Of a stretch of DNA of 64,000 nucleotides, positions 12,306 through 25,943 are shown in pieces. The position numbers were made by a program, and so were the translations under genes. The stretch spans positions 1 through 64,000 of the forward strand of contig JAREIK010005490.1 of NCBI GenBank assembly GCA_029783825.1, read 5' to 3'. Numbering within the stretch: position 1 is the stretch's first letter; every line of letters starts with the position of its first letter. Source of the stretch: Sapria himalayana. Lineage: Eukaryota > Streptophyta > Magnoliopsida > Malpighiales > Rafflesiaceae. The notes under the pieces were generated by a model. The model was not told the origin of the DNA. It did no database searches and worked only from the letters and a program-made list of their open reading frames with translations.

Positions 12306-14390
12306 GTTAAAAAATATCAAAAATATTTTTTTTGTTATTTCATTGTTTAAATAAAACCTATAAATTACTAAATGCCTAAAAACATAAATTGCTAAATTCA
12401 TAAATGAAAAACCTCTAAATACTTAAAATATTAAATTGGTATACATTAATAATAATTCATAAATCTCATTTTAATTTTTATTCAGTATAATTTTAAATTT
12501 TTATTTTAATTATTTATCACTTTATTTTTATAAAAATATTAATTACAATATAAATTATTAGTGAGACAGATCTAATTTAAATTAGCCTGGTATACCCAAT
12601 ATAATAAAGAATAAATATCAATATTATTTTATTCATTATAATTTTAAATATTCATTTTAATTATTTATTTGTTTATTTTTATATAAATATTAATTAAAAA
12701 TAAATTATGAGTTAGAAAAATATAATTTATATAAATTATGATTTCTTCTGAATCATTTTAGATTTTTTTATTATATTTTAATTGATATATATCTTATTAA
12801 TAATAAATTATTAATTTATTTTTTGATCATTTTTAGATTATTTATGAATGATCTTTTTTATATTAAATTTATATGATATATAAATATAATGATTATTATA
12901 ACTAAATATTGAATTCACATTTGAAAAAAATTTAAAAATTATTATATTTTCAAATGTTATAACCTTTGAAAATATCAAAAAATAATAAAAATAAATATTT
13001 TGTTATTTTAATTTTTAAATAAAACCTATAAACAACTAAATGCATACACAGTAAAATTAGTAAACTCCTAAGGCCCGTAATGCCTAAATACATAAACCAT
13101 TAAACTGTTAAATTTTACTTAATAATTAAGAAATCTAATTTTTATTTCAATTTATTATTATTTTAAATATTCATTTTAATTATTTATAAGTTAATTTTAT
13201 AGAAATATTTATAACAAAATAAATTATGAGTGCGACAAATATAATTTAAATAATTTATTTATAATTAAAAAATATATATACGCTTATAAAAGAAGTAAAA
13301 TTTTAAAAATTAAAAATTATTATCCCTTAATATTTTTTACATTAATTTTGAATCAATTTGGGTTTCGTAAATATTTTTTAATTAATATCTATCTTATTAT
13401 TAATAGTTTATTAATTTAATTTTTGATCATTATTATAATATCTATCAATAAAATTGTTTATATTGAATTTATATGATATATAATTATTAAAATTATTATA
13501 ACTAAATATTATATTCGCATTTCAAAAAATTTTAAATATTATTATATTTTCAAAGGTAAAAACCACAAAATGCCTAAAACATAAATCGCAAAACTTTTAA
13601 ACGACAAAACTTCTAAGTACTTAAACTATTAAATTGGTATACATTAATAATAAATCATAAATCTCATTTTAATTTTTATTAAGTGTATTTTTAAATTTTT
13701 ATTTTAATTAGTTATCAGTTTATTTTTATAGAAATATTAATTACAAATTAAATTATTAGTGAGACATAACTATTTTAAATAATTTATTTTTGATTAAAAA
13801 AATATATGTGCTTATAAAACGAGGCAAAATTTTAAAAACAAAAATTTATTATTTTGTAATATATATTATTTTGATTTTGAATCATTTTAGTTTTTGCATA
13901 TATATTTTAATTTATATCATTCTTATTAATAATAGCTTATTAATTTTTTATTGATCATTATTATAATATCTATTAATAAAATTATTTATATTGATTTTAC
14001 ATTATATATAATTATAAAGATTATTATAACTAAATATTATATTAATATTTTAAAAAAAAGTATTATATTTTCAAAGGTTATAACCTTCATAAATTAAAAA
14101 ATATCAAAAAAATTAATTTTTTATTTTTTCATTCTTTAAATAAAAACTATATATCACTAAAGTCCTAAACACTTAAATCACTAAACCCCAAAACAACTAA
14201 ATACTTAAACCATTAAACTAGTATATCCTGAATAATAAATAATAAATCTCAATTTTATTTGTATTCATTATAATTTAAAATATTCATTTTAATTATTTAT
14301 TAGTTTATTTTTATAAAATTATAAATTACAAAATAAGTAATGAGGAAAACAAATATAATTTAAATAATTTATTTTTAATAACAAAAATAT

Positions 14391-14431
14391 AAGCTTATAT
14401 ATTTTTAGTTTTTGCTTCTTTTTATAAGCTT
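14391..14431. other. Satellite inversion junction (forward to reverse)
   Basis: Up to about 14,399 the array is forward and ends in the motif TATAAGCTTATA. From about 14,400 it is reverse (ATTTTTAGTTTTTGCTTC) and reaches a second TATAAGCTTATA at 14,423-14,434. The two 12-bp palindromes, each with a HindIII-type AAGCTT core, flank the switch. The monomers on the two sides are not mirror neighbours: the right side starts one monomer further along, so this is a joined break and not a perfect hairpin axis. Confidence 0.85.
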
Positions 14432-17400
14432 ATATTTTTTTTGATGAAAATTAATTTATTTAAATTATATTTGTATCACTCATAATTTATTTTGTAATTA
14501 ATATTTTACTAAATTATTTAAATTATATTTAAGGTTTACGAGTTTAAAGTTTTAAGTATTTAGAAGCTTTTGTGTTTAGGAGTTTAGATGTTTAAGTGTT
14601 TAGGCATTTAATGGTTTATAAGTTTTATTTAAACAATGATATGGAAAAAAATTTATTTTTATTATTTTTTTTAAATTTTTGAAGATTATATCCTTAGAAA
14701 ATATAATAATTTTTAAATTTTTTTCAAATGTAAATATATTATTTATTTATAATAATCTTCATAATTATAATTCATTTAAATTCAATATAAATAATTATAT
14801 TGCTAGATATTATAATTATGATTCAAAAAAGAAATTAATAAATTATTATTAATAAAATAGTTATTATTTAAAAAGTATTTGCAAAATCTAAATTTATTCA
14901 AATCAAAGTATAATATATTACTAATTAATAATTTTTTTTTATTTTTGCTTTTTTTATAAGTTTATATTTTTGTTATTAAAAATAAATTTTTCAAATTATA
15001 TTTGTCTTACTCAGAATTTATTTTGAAATTTATAATTCTATAATAATAATAAACTACTAAATAATTAAAATGAATACTTAAAATTATAATGAATACAAAT
15101 AAAATTGACATTTATTATATATTATTCAGGATATAGCAGTTTAATGGTTTAAGTATTTAGGTGTTTTGTGGGTTAAAAGTTTAGTGATTAAATTGTTTAG
15201 ACCATTAGGGATTTATAGTTTTTATTTAAGGAATTAAAAATCAAAAAAATTAATTTTTTGATTTTTTTTAATTTTTGAAGGTTATAACCTTTGAAAATAT
15301 AATAATTTTAATTTTATATAATGTAAGCACAATATAAATAATTTTATTGATAGATATTATAATAATGATCGATAAAAAAATTAATAAATTTTTATTTATG
15401 AGAATGATATAAATTAAAATATAATTGTATAATCTAAAATGATTCAAAATCAAAATAAGATATAATATTAAATAATAATTTTTTATTTTTAAAATTGTGC
15501 CTCTTTTTATGAGCATTTTTTTGATGAAAAATAAATTATTTAAATTATATATGTCGCACTAATAATTTATTTTGTAATTAATATTTCTATAAAAATAAAC
15601 TGATAAATAATTAAAAAGAATATTTAAAATTATAATGAATACTAATAAAAGTGAGATTTATGATTTATTATTAACAGTATACTAATTTAATGTTTTAGCA
15701 ATTTATGGGCTTCGGGGTTTAGAAATTTAGTCATTTTAATATTTTGTCATTTAATGGTTTATAGGTTTTATATAAAATATAAAATAACAAAAAATTTATT
15801 TTTGTCATTTTTTCTGATTTTTAAAGGTTATAACCATTGAAAATATAATAATTTTTAAATTTTTTTTTGAAAAGTGAATACAAAATGAAGTTATAATAAA
15901 CATAATAATTATATATAATATAATTTCAATATAAACTATTTTATTGTTATTTATTATAATAATGATCATAAAAAAGAAATAATCAATTATTAATAAGATA
16001 AATATTGTTTAAAATATATTTGAATAACCTAAAATGACTTGAATCAAAGTTAAAATTTTACTAAATATTAATTTTAAATTTTTAAATTTTTGTATCCATT
16101 TATAAGGCTATATATTTTTTGATGAAAAATAAATTATTTAAATTATATTTTTCTCACTAATAATTTATTTTTTAATTTATATTTCTATAAAATTAAACTA
16201 ATAAATAATTAAAATGTATATTTAAAATTATAATGAATACTAATAAAAATGAGATTTATGATTTATTATTTAGGGTATAACTATTTAATTGTTTAAGTTT
16301 TTTGTGGTTTTTGGGGTTAAGGAGTTTATTGATTTATATGTTTACCCATTTTCTAGTTTATAGGTTTTTTATTTAATCAATGAAATAACAAAAAATTATT
16401 TTTATGAATTTTCGTGATTTTCAAAGGTATTAATTATATTTTAATAGTTCTAAAATATGAATACAATACATGTTTATAATAATCTTAATAATTATATTTG
16501 TTGTAGATTCAATATAAAAAAATGTATTAATATATATTATAAAAATGATCAAAAAATAAATTAATAAACTATTATTAATAAGATAGATATTAATTAAAAT
16601 ATATTTTTAGAACCCAAAATAATTCAAAATCAAAGTAAATTATATTACTAAATAAAATTTTAAAATTTTGAAATTTTGTTTATTTTTATAATCTTATTTT
16701 TTTTTCATAAAAAATAATTTATTAAAATTATATCTCTCTCACTCATTATTTATTTTGTAATTAATATTTCTATAAAAATAAACCAAAAAATAATTAAAAT
16801 GAATATTTAAAATTATACTGAATACAAATAAAAATGAGATTTATTATTTATTATTTAGGTTATATAGGTTTAATGGTTTAAGTATTTAGGGGGTTTTGGG
16901 GTTTAGGAGTTTAGAGATTTTATTGTTTAGACCTTTAGTGATTTATAGTTTTTTTTAAGGATGAAAAAACAAAAAATTTAATTTTTTGATTTTTTTAATT
17001 TTTGAAGGTTGTAACCTTTGAAAATATAATAATTTTAAATTTTTTTGAAATGTAAATATAATATTTAGTTCTAATAACTTAATAATTATAAGACATTAAT
17101 ATTGAATATAAGTAATTTTATTGTTCGATATTATAAAAATTATCAAATAATAAATTAATAAACTATTATTAATAAGATTGATCACAATTAAAATATAATT
17201 ACAAAACCTATATATAATGATTCAGAATCAAATTAAAATAAATTACTAAATAATAATTTTTTTTTAATTTTTACTTCTTTATATAAGCTTATTTTTTTTT
17301 GACTAAAAATAAATTAATAAAATTATATTTGTCTCACTCTTTATTTATTTTGCAATTAATATTTCTATAAAAAATAAACTAATAAATAATTAAAATGAAT

Positions 17401-18781
17401 ATTTAAAATTATAATGAATACAAATTAAAATGAGATTTATGATTGATTATATATGGTATACCGGTTTAATGGAGTGTTAATTTATGGGTTTTATTGTTTA
17501 GGAGTTTAGCAATTTATATTTTTAGGCATTTAGTGGTTTATAGGTTTTTTTATATAATAAAAATTTAAAATTTTATTTTTGATTTTTTGTGATTTTCAAA
17601 GGTTATAACCTTTGAAAATAAAATAATTTTTAAAAATTGTTTGAAATGTGAATACCATGTATAATTATATTAATCTTACTAATTATATATAATATAAATT
17701 CAATATAAAATATTTTAATGATAGATATTATAATAATAATCAAAAATTAAATTAATAAACTATTATTAATAATATTAATATTAATTAAAAAATATTAACA
17801 TAACACAAAATGATTCAAAATCAAATCAAAATATATTACTAAATAATAATATTTAATTTTTAAAATTTTCCTTCTTTTTATAAGCATATATTTTTTTTTA
17901 TTAAAATAAATTATTTAAATAATATTTGTCTCACTCGAAATTTATTTTGTAATTAATTTTTCTAAAAAATTAAACTATAAATAATTAAAATGAATATTTA
18001 AAATTATAATAAATAGAAATAAAAAGGAGATTTATTATTTATTAAGTAGTATATAGCTGTTAAAATGTTTATGTATTTAGCGGTTTCGGGATTTATTAGC
18101 TTAATGATTTAAGTAAGTAAGCATTTAATGATCTATAGTTTTATATAAAAAATGAAATAACAAAAAATTTATTTTTTTTTATTTTTTCACATTTTCAAAG
18201 GTTAAAACCTTTGAAAATGTGATAATTTTAAATTTCTTTTTCAAAAGTGAATACAATATTTAGTTATAATAATCATTATATTTATATATCATATAAATTC
18301 AATATAAATAATTTTTTTGATAAATATTCTAATAATGATGAAAAAATAACTTAAAAATCTATTATTAATAAGATAGATATCAATTAGAATATATTTACAA
18401 AACCTAAAATGTAATAAAAGCAAAGGGAAATATATTACTATATAATAATTTTTTGTTTTGAAATTTTTTTTTCTATTAAAAAGTTTATCTATATTATTTT
18501 GATAAAAAATAATTTATATAAATTATATTTGTGTAACTCATATTTATTTTGTAATTAATATTTATATAAAAATAAACAAATAAATAATTAAATTTGAATA
18601 TTTAAAATTAAAATGAAAAAAAATGAGATTTATTCTTTATTATTTAGGATATACCAGTTCAATTTAAATTAGATCCGTCTCACTAATAATTTATTTTATA
18701 ATTAATATTTCTATACAAATAAACTGATAAATAAATAAAATAAAAATTAAAATTATTCTGAATAATTAAAATAATTTATTT
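14400..18781 (-). repeat. AT-rich satellite array, segment 3 (reverse)
   Basis: The same monomer read on the opposite strand (GGTTTATAGGTTTTATTT, CATAATTTATTTTGTAATTAAT, AAGCTTATA and others). This stretch is the inverted counterpart of 38.12-42.83 kb. Close to insert A both sides share the private change ATTCAAATTTAATTA, and at the far end both carry the monomer with CACAAAAGC and ACTCGTA/ACTCGTAAACC. Near 18,190-18,225 it has a palindrome with only one central mismatch. Confidence 0.93.
17592..17619. repeat. 28-bp perfect palindrome in a reverse-oriented monomer
   Basis: Half-site ATTTTCAAAGGTTA plus its exact reverse complement. Being a palindrome it reads the same on both strands; it sits at the expected place in the reversed monomer. 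Confidence 0.88.
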
Positions 18782-21230
18782 TGTTCCTCTCTCAACTCTA
18801 GAATGATTGCTAAAGCTCTAATCAAAATAATAGGAGCTTTTACTTTATCTCTATTATGTCTCATCATATTTGATGTTGAATCACTAGGCTATCAAAGGTA
18901 TTTGACTCATGTACGCTAACAGACTAAACCAAATTGTACCCCTATATGTTAAAATAGCTAGTTGTTGAGGATGCTATTTATATTGATTATATAATTTCTT
19001 CTAAAATATCTTTCATGCACACACTCAAGGCAATTTTTTTAAAACATAGTTCACCTCTAAAAAAATAACGACCTTATTGCCTATTAGAATAAACTAGCCC
19101 CAGGGCGGCTTGAGTAGGGCAAGAAGTATGGGCTCTCTTTCAATCAAGAATCAAAAAATATATTTTATTGGCATGTCTACGCCCCCTTATTATATCCTCA
19201 TAGATATATAAAGTATCATTTATTTCTTTTTATATTAAATGAGTTATGTATACAAGCTCACAATACCCAAAAAGGTGCAAATGAATCAAATACAATTGTA
19301 TAAAAATTTTTAATCATTGCTCACAATATTAGTCTTGCATATTGACACTTGAGGTCACAAATCAAAGGAAAAAGCCAAAGTGATATTTCCAATCCCAAGA
19401 ATTTTAGTTATAAAAATTTATAAAGCATAGTACTCGAGCTTTAACTATTTCTAGGGTCATGACTTTTGCTCTTGAGAAATGTCCAAAGTTACAATCATTC
19501 CTAGTGCAATGACTTTGACATATAAAGATAAAATGTACAAGCTATGGTCATATCCAATTCTGTGAACCAGTATTATAGTGATTAAATATGTATTCATGAT
19601 CATTCTTAGTGCCATAACAATATGTTCAACAGAGAGACACAAGTTATGGCATTTTCTCATCGATATGATTTTGTGTTCTAGAAACAAAATATACAATCAT
19701 GACCATTGCTAATGCTACAATAATTTAAAGCAAGAAAGAGACTGAATCCATAACTCACCCCTTGAGTCATGACTTTGTGTAACATATTCAAAAAGATAAA
19801 TCTGTGACATTCCTAAAAGTTGTGACTTTAAATTTAAATTTAACACTTAGTCATTTGATTATAAAAGTGCAAAACATGAGATTTAGCGTTTATGGGTTAG
19901 GGTTATAGTTTATGGTTTAAAGTTTAGGATTTAAAGTTTAGGGTTTTTATTTTTTTTGTTTTTTTTGAAAATACACACTTTATTTATCATTTAGGCACAC
20001 AAATTACAAGAGAATAAAAAGCTGTCTAATTTAGGCCAGCCCACCAAATCCTATGCACCTTAATGATTCTATGCAGAAATACATAAAAAAACATAATGCC
20101 TAATAATTCCAACCGTAAGAATACAACTAAAATCACATGGAATTCCCGGACTTCAGAGTTGCCATTGAGTCATTATGTGCACTGCATCCTTTCCATTCGG
20201 ATTTGTCCAAGCCTTTTGGAGGAACCTGAATGATGAACCATATTAAAACTATGCAAATATAAGATTGTGCATGTGAGTGACATGAGCATCAAGCATTTGC
20301 CTATGTCATTGCTATGCAATGGAATACATGTAAAACTGAATACCCATAAATCCACAAGTCCATATCTATGGCACTTGGTCAATTCATTCTCACCTCTAAA
20401 TTCCACATTCTTTTGCTCCAATGATCCTCAAAATTGTATGTCTTGGTTAGAATGCTTCCTCCTCGATCTCCAAGAAGTGGCTGTATGTTGCACTGACAAA
20501 ATATCAAAAAATATGCATGCATCGGTGTGCATGTGTGATGAGGTCCATCGCAGAGTCTAATTATCTACATGTACAACCAAGCTAGAATATAAGTAAATTA
20601 CAAAATTCTATAAAGATGGGTCTTCTGTTCCCGGGAGTGCAGCATCGCCTAATGTGTATTTACAAAATGCATAGTGCGCCACACATAGAGATACTCATGG
20701 GTCTAGTTGCCCTCATTGCATGCTACATAGAGAACAAACAAGATTGTGTGTGTGAGTATGTCATGATCCGCCTCTACAAGTACATGGTGCATACAAAGTC
20801 CAAAATACAAATAAGACTACGAACATAAACTAAAAGTTTGAATCTTTCGCTCATGTGTGGCTCATCTGGACTTCAATGCTTACTGGCCCTGCTTCGTGAT
20901 GCTTCGGATTTTTCTGGCTCTCCAATAAATCATGGATTACCTGCTACTTCTATTGGGGCATGGTTGGGTGGCCCTCTTTGCTGCCTGATAGGGCTAGTGG
21001 GTCCCACTCCTAGATACTCCTGGATTTACTTCCGACCACTTTGCTCGGCCTCGCCAGTTATCTGAATGTTATCATCCCTGCTTGCTAGTGGTGCCCTATA
21101 CAAGCTGGTGGCCATACTTCTGGCTGCTTCCAGGACTTGCTGGCCCCTCTAAATGCTACACAAAAATAGACAAGAATATGTGCACGTGTGTACTGTGGTC
21201 CGTTGCTATGTGTGTGTGGTGCAGCAGTAT
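18782..21230 (+). repeat. Insert A: unidentified 2.45-kb interspersed sequence
   Basis: A non-satellite block with normal base composition, GC-richer from about 20,160. The left edge is TTCCTCTCTCAACTCTAG and the right edge is near GGTGCAGCAGTAT. Insert C (37,531-38,121) is its reverse copy with the same two outer junctions and a ~1.85-kb internal deletion. Insert B (32,700-33,967) matches only the interior, about 19,090-20,335. About 19,455-19,830 has loosely repeated TCATGACTTTTGC/CATTCCTAGTGC words. Short open frames at 19,457-19,696 (-) and 20,838-21,065 (+) are also open in B and C respectively, but no protein family is recognisable. I see no terminal inverted repeat, no target-site duplication, no transposase and no reverse transcriptase. 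About 70 bp of monomer appears to be missing at the insertion point. It could be a non-autonomous element or a captured genomic fragment. Confidence 0.75.
19881..19946 (+). repeat. Degenerate telomere-like tract in insert A
   Basis: A short run of diverged TTTAGGG-type units: TTTAGCG, TTTATGGG, TTAGGG, TTATAG, TTTATGG, TTTAAAG, TTTAGGA, TTTAAAG, TTTAGGG. It is followed by a T-rich stretch. The copy in insert B (33,497-33,570) has the same tract with one additional 7-bp unit, as expected for slippage or unit gain in a tandem repeat. Confidence 0.75.
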
Positions 21231-22059
21231 TAGGGTTTTGGAGTTTAGTAATTTAAGTATTTAGGTATTTTGTGATTTATAGGTTTTATTTAAATAATTA
21301 AATAACAAAAAAATTATTTTTATGATTTTTTCTAATTTTCAAGGTTATAACCATTGAAAATATTATAATTTTTAATTTTTTTTCAAATATTAATACAATA
21401 TTTAATTATAATAATCATAAAAATTAAATATCATGTAAATTCAATATAAATAATTTTATTGATTGATATTATAATACTGATCATAAAATAGATTAATAAA
21501 CTATTATTAATAAGATAGATTTTAATTAAAATATATTTGCAAAACCTAAAACGATTCAAAATCAAAGTAAAATATATTACTAAATAATAATTTTTTATTT
21601 TTAAATTTTTGATTCTTTTTTTAAGCTTATAAATTGTTTTGATGAAGATAAGTTATTTAAATTATATTTGTCTCATTCATAATTTTATTTTGAAATTAAT
21701 ATTTCTATAAAAATAAACAAATAAATAATTAAAATGAATATTAAAATTATAATTAATACAAATAAAAATGAGATTTATGATTAATTATTTAGGGTATACC
21801 GGTTTAATGGGTTAAGTATTTAGTTATTTATGAGTTTAGTGATTTAAGTGTTTAGGCATTTAGTAGTTTATATGTTGTATTTAAATAATGAAATAACAAA
21901 AAAATTATTATTTCAAATTTTTTATCAATTTTGAAGGTTATAACATTTATAAATATAAAAATTTTAAATTTTTTTTCAAATGTGAATACAATATTTAGTT
22001 ATAATAAACATAATAATTATATATCATGTAAATTAAAAATAAAGAATTTTATTGATAGA

Positions 22060-22195
22060 TATTAATAAACTAAATATAAATATAAATATAATAATGATCA
22101 AAAAATCAATTAATAAACTATTATTTATTGATAGATATTTATTTATTATTTATAAATACTTAAACCTTTAAAGATGGTTTAAATGTTTAAGTATT
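22060..22195 (-). repeat. Rearranged short monomer, diagnostic marker of the duplicated block
   Basis: Here a monomer is interrupted by TAAATATAAATATAAATATAA and then jumps through TATTGATAGATATTTATTTA to AAATACTTAAACC without the intervening parts. The same rearrangement, reversed, occurs at about 36,590-36,720. Such a private rearrangement is strong evidence that the two regions are copies of one ancestor. Confidence 0.8.
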
Positions 22196-22979
22196 TAATG
22201 ATTTTGGGGTTTTGGGGTTTAAGAGTTTAATTATTAAAGCGTTTAGACATTTAGTAGTTTATAGGTTTTATATAAACAATAAAATAACAAAAAATTTATT
22301 TTTGTGATTTTATCTCATTTTCAAAGATGATAACCTTTAAAAATATAATAATTTTTAAATTATTTTCAAATGTAAATATAATATTTAGTTATAATAATCT
22401 TTATAATTATATATCATGTAAATTCAATATAAACAATTTTATTGATAAATATTCTAATAATGATCAAAGAATAAATTAATAATCTATTATTAATAAGATA
22501 GATATTAATTAAAATATAATTACAAAACTTAAAATAATTCAGAAGCAAAGCAAAATATATTACAATATAATAATTTTTTGTTTTGAAAATTTTTTTTTTA
22601 AAAAGTTTATCTAAAATTTTTTGATGAAAAATAATTTATATAAATTATTTTTGTCTAGCTCAATTTATTTTGTAATTAATATTAATATATAAATAAACAA
22701 ATAAATAATTAAAATGAATATTTAAAATTATAATGAAAAAAAATGAGATTTATTATTTATTATTTAGGGATACTATTTTAATTTAAATTAGATCAGACTC
22801 ACTAATAATTTAATTTGTAATTAATATTTCTATAAAAATATACTGATAAATAATTAAAATAAAAATTTAAAATTATACTGAATATAATTTAAAATGAGAT
22901 TTATGATTTATTATTACTTTATACCAGTTTAATGGTTTAAGTATTTAAAGGTTTTTTCATTTAGGATTTTAGCAATTTA

Positions 22980-23010
22980 TGTTTTTAGGGTAACCCAGTT
23001 TATAGGATTA
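22980..23010. other. Deletion junction in the left arm of the inverted duplication
   Basis: The text GCAATTTATGTTTTTAGG is followed without the rest of its monomer by CCCAGTTTATAGGATTATC. In the right arm the two halves lie apart, at about 35,790 and 34,640. The left arm has therefore lost about 1.15 kb, close to two monomers, between CCTAAAA-type repeats. A gain in the right arm is possible but fits less well, because the junction is in the left arm. Confidence 0.6.
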
Positions 23011-25935
23011 TCTATATAGGGGTATCGGGATTTTGTAGTTTAGTGATTTAAGTGTTTAGGCATGTAGTGATTTATAGGTTTTATTTAAACAATGAAATAA
23101 CAAAAAAATTATTTTTTTTTTCACATGTTCAAAGGTTATAATCTTTGAAAATATAAAAATTTTAAAACTTTTTTCAAAAGTGAAAACAATATTTAGTTAT
23201 AATAATTATTAAATTTATATATCATATAAATTCAATATAAACTTTTTTATTGATAAATATTCTAATAATGATCAAAAAATAAATTAATAATCTATTATTA
23301 ATAAGTTAGATATCAATTAAAATATAATTACAAAACCTAAAATAATTCAGAAACAAAGCAAAATATATTACTATATAATAATTTTTTTTTTTAATTTTTT
23401 TCTTCTTTTATTAAGTTTATTTATATTTTTTTTTGTTGAAAAATAATTTATATAAATTATATTTGTATAACTTATAATTTATTTTGTAATTAATATTTAT
23501 ATAAAAAATAAGCAAATAAATAATTAAAATGAATATTTAAAATTATAATTAAAAAATAAAAATAAGATTTATTATTTATTATATAGGATATACATATTTA
23601 AAAAATTTATCTATTTAGGGTTTTCGAGATTTAGAAGTTATTGATTTAAGTATTTAGGCATTTAGTGGTTTATAGGTTTTATTTATATAATGAAATAACA
23701 AAAAATCTATTTTTGATATTTTTTGAAATTTTCAAAGGTTATAACATTTCAAAATATAATAATTTTAAAATTTTTTTAAAAATGTGAATACAATATTTAG
23801 TAATAATAAATATTATAACTATATATAATAAAAAATAAATATGAAACAATTTTATTTATAGATATTAAATCAATTATCATAAAATAAATTAATGAACTAT
23901 TATTAATATGATCGATATAAATTAAAATATAATTAAAAAACCTAAAATGATTCAAAATCAAAGTAAAATTTATTACTAAATAATAATTTTTTTTTGTTTT
24001 TGCATCATTTTAAAGGTTTAAGAATTTAAAGGTTTTGTCATTTAGGAGTTTAGCAATTTATGTTTTTAGGAATTTAGTGGTTTAGGTTTTATTTAAAAAT
24101 AAAATAACAAAAAAAATTGTAATTTTTTCTCATTTTCACCGGTTATAATTTTTGAAAATATAATAATATTTAAAATTTTTTGAAATGTGAATACAATATT
24201 TAGTTATAATAATATTAATAATTATATATCATATAAATTCAATATAAATAATTTTATTGATAGATAATATAATAATGATCAAAATTTAAATTAATAAACT
24301 ATTAATAAAAGATTGATATTAATTAAAATATATTTAAAAAACTTAAATTGATTCAAAATTAAAGTAAAATATATTACTTGATTATAATTTTTAATTTTTA
24401 AATTTTTACTTGTTTTATAAGAAGATATTTTTTTTGATTCAAAATAAATTATTTAAAATATATATGTCACTCTCATAATTTAATTTGTAATAAATATTTC
24501 TAGAAAAATAAACTAATAAATAATTAAAATGAATATTTAAAATTATAATAAATAGAAATAAAAATTAGATATATTAATTATTAAGTAATATATAGCAGTT
24601 TAAAGGTTTATGTATTTAGGCATTATGAGGTTTAGGAGTTTACTGATTTAACTGTGTATGCATTTAGTGGTTTATAGGTTTTATTAAAAAAATAAATAAT
24701 AATTTTTAATTTTTTTTAAATACGAATACAATATTTAATTATAATAATCATTATATTTATATATCATATAAATTCAATATAAATAATTTTATTGATAAAT
24801 ATTCTAATAATGATCAAAAAATAAATTAATAATCTATTATTAATAAGATAGATATCAATTAAAATATAATTACAAAACCTAACATGATTCAGAAGAAAAG
24901 TAAAATATATTACAATATAATAATTTTTTGTTTTGAAATTTTTTACTTTAAAAAAGTTTATCAATAATTTTTTGATGAAAAATAATTTATATATAATATA
25001 TTTGTCTAACTCAATTTATTTTGTAATAAATATTTATATATAAATAAACAAATAAATAATTAAAATTTATATTTAAAGTTATAATGAAAAAAAATGAGAT
25101 TTATTATTTATTATTTAGGGATATCGGTTTAATTTAAATTAGATCTGACTCACTAATAATTTATTTTGTAATTAATATTTCTATAAAATAAATTTATAAA
25201 TAATTAAAATAAAAATTTAAAAATATACTAAATAAAAATTACATTGAGATTTATGATTTATTATTAATGTATACCACTTTAATGATTTAAGTATTTAGAG
25301 GTTTAGTCGTTAGGAGTTTAGCGATTTATGTTTTTAGACTTTTAGTGTTTTATAGGTTTTATTTAAAAAAATAAAATAATAGAAATAATTTCTATAATTT
25401 TTTATCATTTTCATAGGTTATAACATTTGAAAATATAATAATATTTAAAATTTTTTGAAATTTTAATACAATATTTTGTTATAATAATATTAATAATTAT
25501 ATATCAAATAAATTTAATATAAATAATCTTATTGATAGATATTATAATAATGATCAAAAATTAAATTTATAAACTATTAATATTAAGATAGATATTAATT
25601 AAAAAATATTTACAAAACCCAAATTGATTCAAAATTAAAGTAACTTATATTACTTGATAATAATTTTTAATATTTAAATTTATACTTCTTTTATAAGCAT
25701 ATATTTTTATTAGTTAAATAATATATTATTTAAATTATATTTGTCACATTCATAATTTATTTTGTAATAAAAATTTCTAAATAAATACTCTAATAAATAA
25801 TTATAATGACTATTTAAAAATATAATAAATAGCAATAAAAAATAGATTTATTAATTATTAAGTAGTATTTAGCGGTTTAATGGTTTATGTATTTAGGCAT
25901 TACGGGGTTTAGGAATTTATTGATTTAACTTTATA

Positions 25936-25943
25936 TGCATTTA
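25936..25943 (+). repeat. Target-site duplication of hAT copy 1, left
   Basis: The 8 bp GCATTTAG directly precede the element. The right copy is GAATTTAG at 29,345-29,352 (one mismatch). Eight base pairs is the standard duplication length for the hAT superfamily. The unoccupied site is visible in many monomers as GCATTTAGTGGTTTATAGG. Confidence 0.9.

Larger units (their letters stand above)
7859..14399 (+). repeat. AT-rich satellite array, segment 2 (forward)
   Basis: Continues the forward array, with anchors near 8166, 8765, 9313, 10056, 10630, 11228, 11817, 12353, 13021, 13553 and 14142. The monomer at about 13,553 has lost sequence between the palindrome left arm and the anchor. Monomers here repeat types seen elsewhere: the 8166 type recurs at 33.99, 43.15 and 60.07 kb, and the 12,370 type at 3.89 and 49.15 kb. 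No gene is seen. Confidence 0.95.
21231..25943 (-). repeat. AT-rich satellite array, segment 4 (reverse)
   Basis: Reverse-oriented monomers between insert A and hAT copy 1. From 21,231 to about 23,690 it is the inverted copy of 33,970-37,530, apart from one internal loss of about 1.15 kb near 22,990. From about 24,000 to 25,943 it instead matches the right flank of hAT copy 2 (54,640 onward), including the unusual strings TATTGCTATTTATTATA and CAAGTAATATAAGTTAC when read on the reverse strand. An abrupt re-join is visible near 24,003 (TTTTGCATCATTTTAAAGG). No gene is seen. Confidence 0.93.

Noticed and set aside
1..14399. Mitochondrial or plastid DNA (suggested by the very high AT content)
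   Set aside because: No organellar gene, tRNA or rRNA is present. The region is a degenerate tandem satellite with nuclear-type DNA transposons.
19457..19696. Open frame on the - strand of insert A, also open in insert B (33,069-33,314)
   Set aside because: The two copies are very similar DNA, so a shared frame is expected without selection. The region has loosely repeated TCATGACTTTTGC-like words and no known domain.
20267..20560. Open frame of 97 codons in insert A
   Set aside because: It overlaps an opposite-strand open frame (20,173-20,421), has no recognisable domain, and insert B ends inside the region without preserving it. Not called as a gene.
18782..21230. Insert A as a Helitron
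   Set aside because: I looked for a 5' TC start, a 3' CTRR end with a preceding hairpin, and Rep/helicase coding. The right edge does not end in CTRR on either strand, and no such coding is visible.
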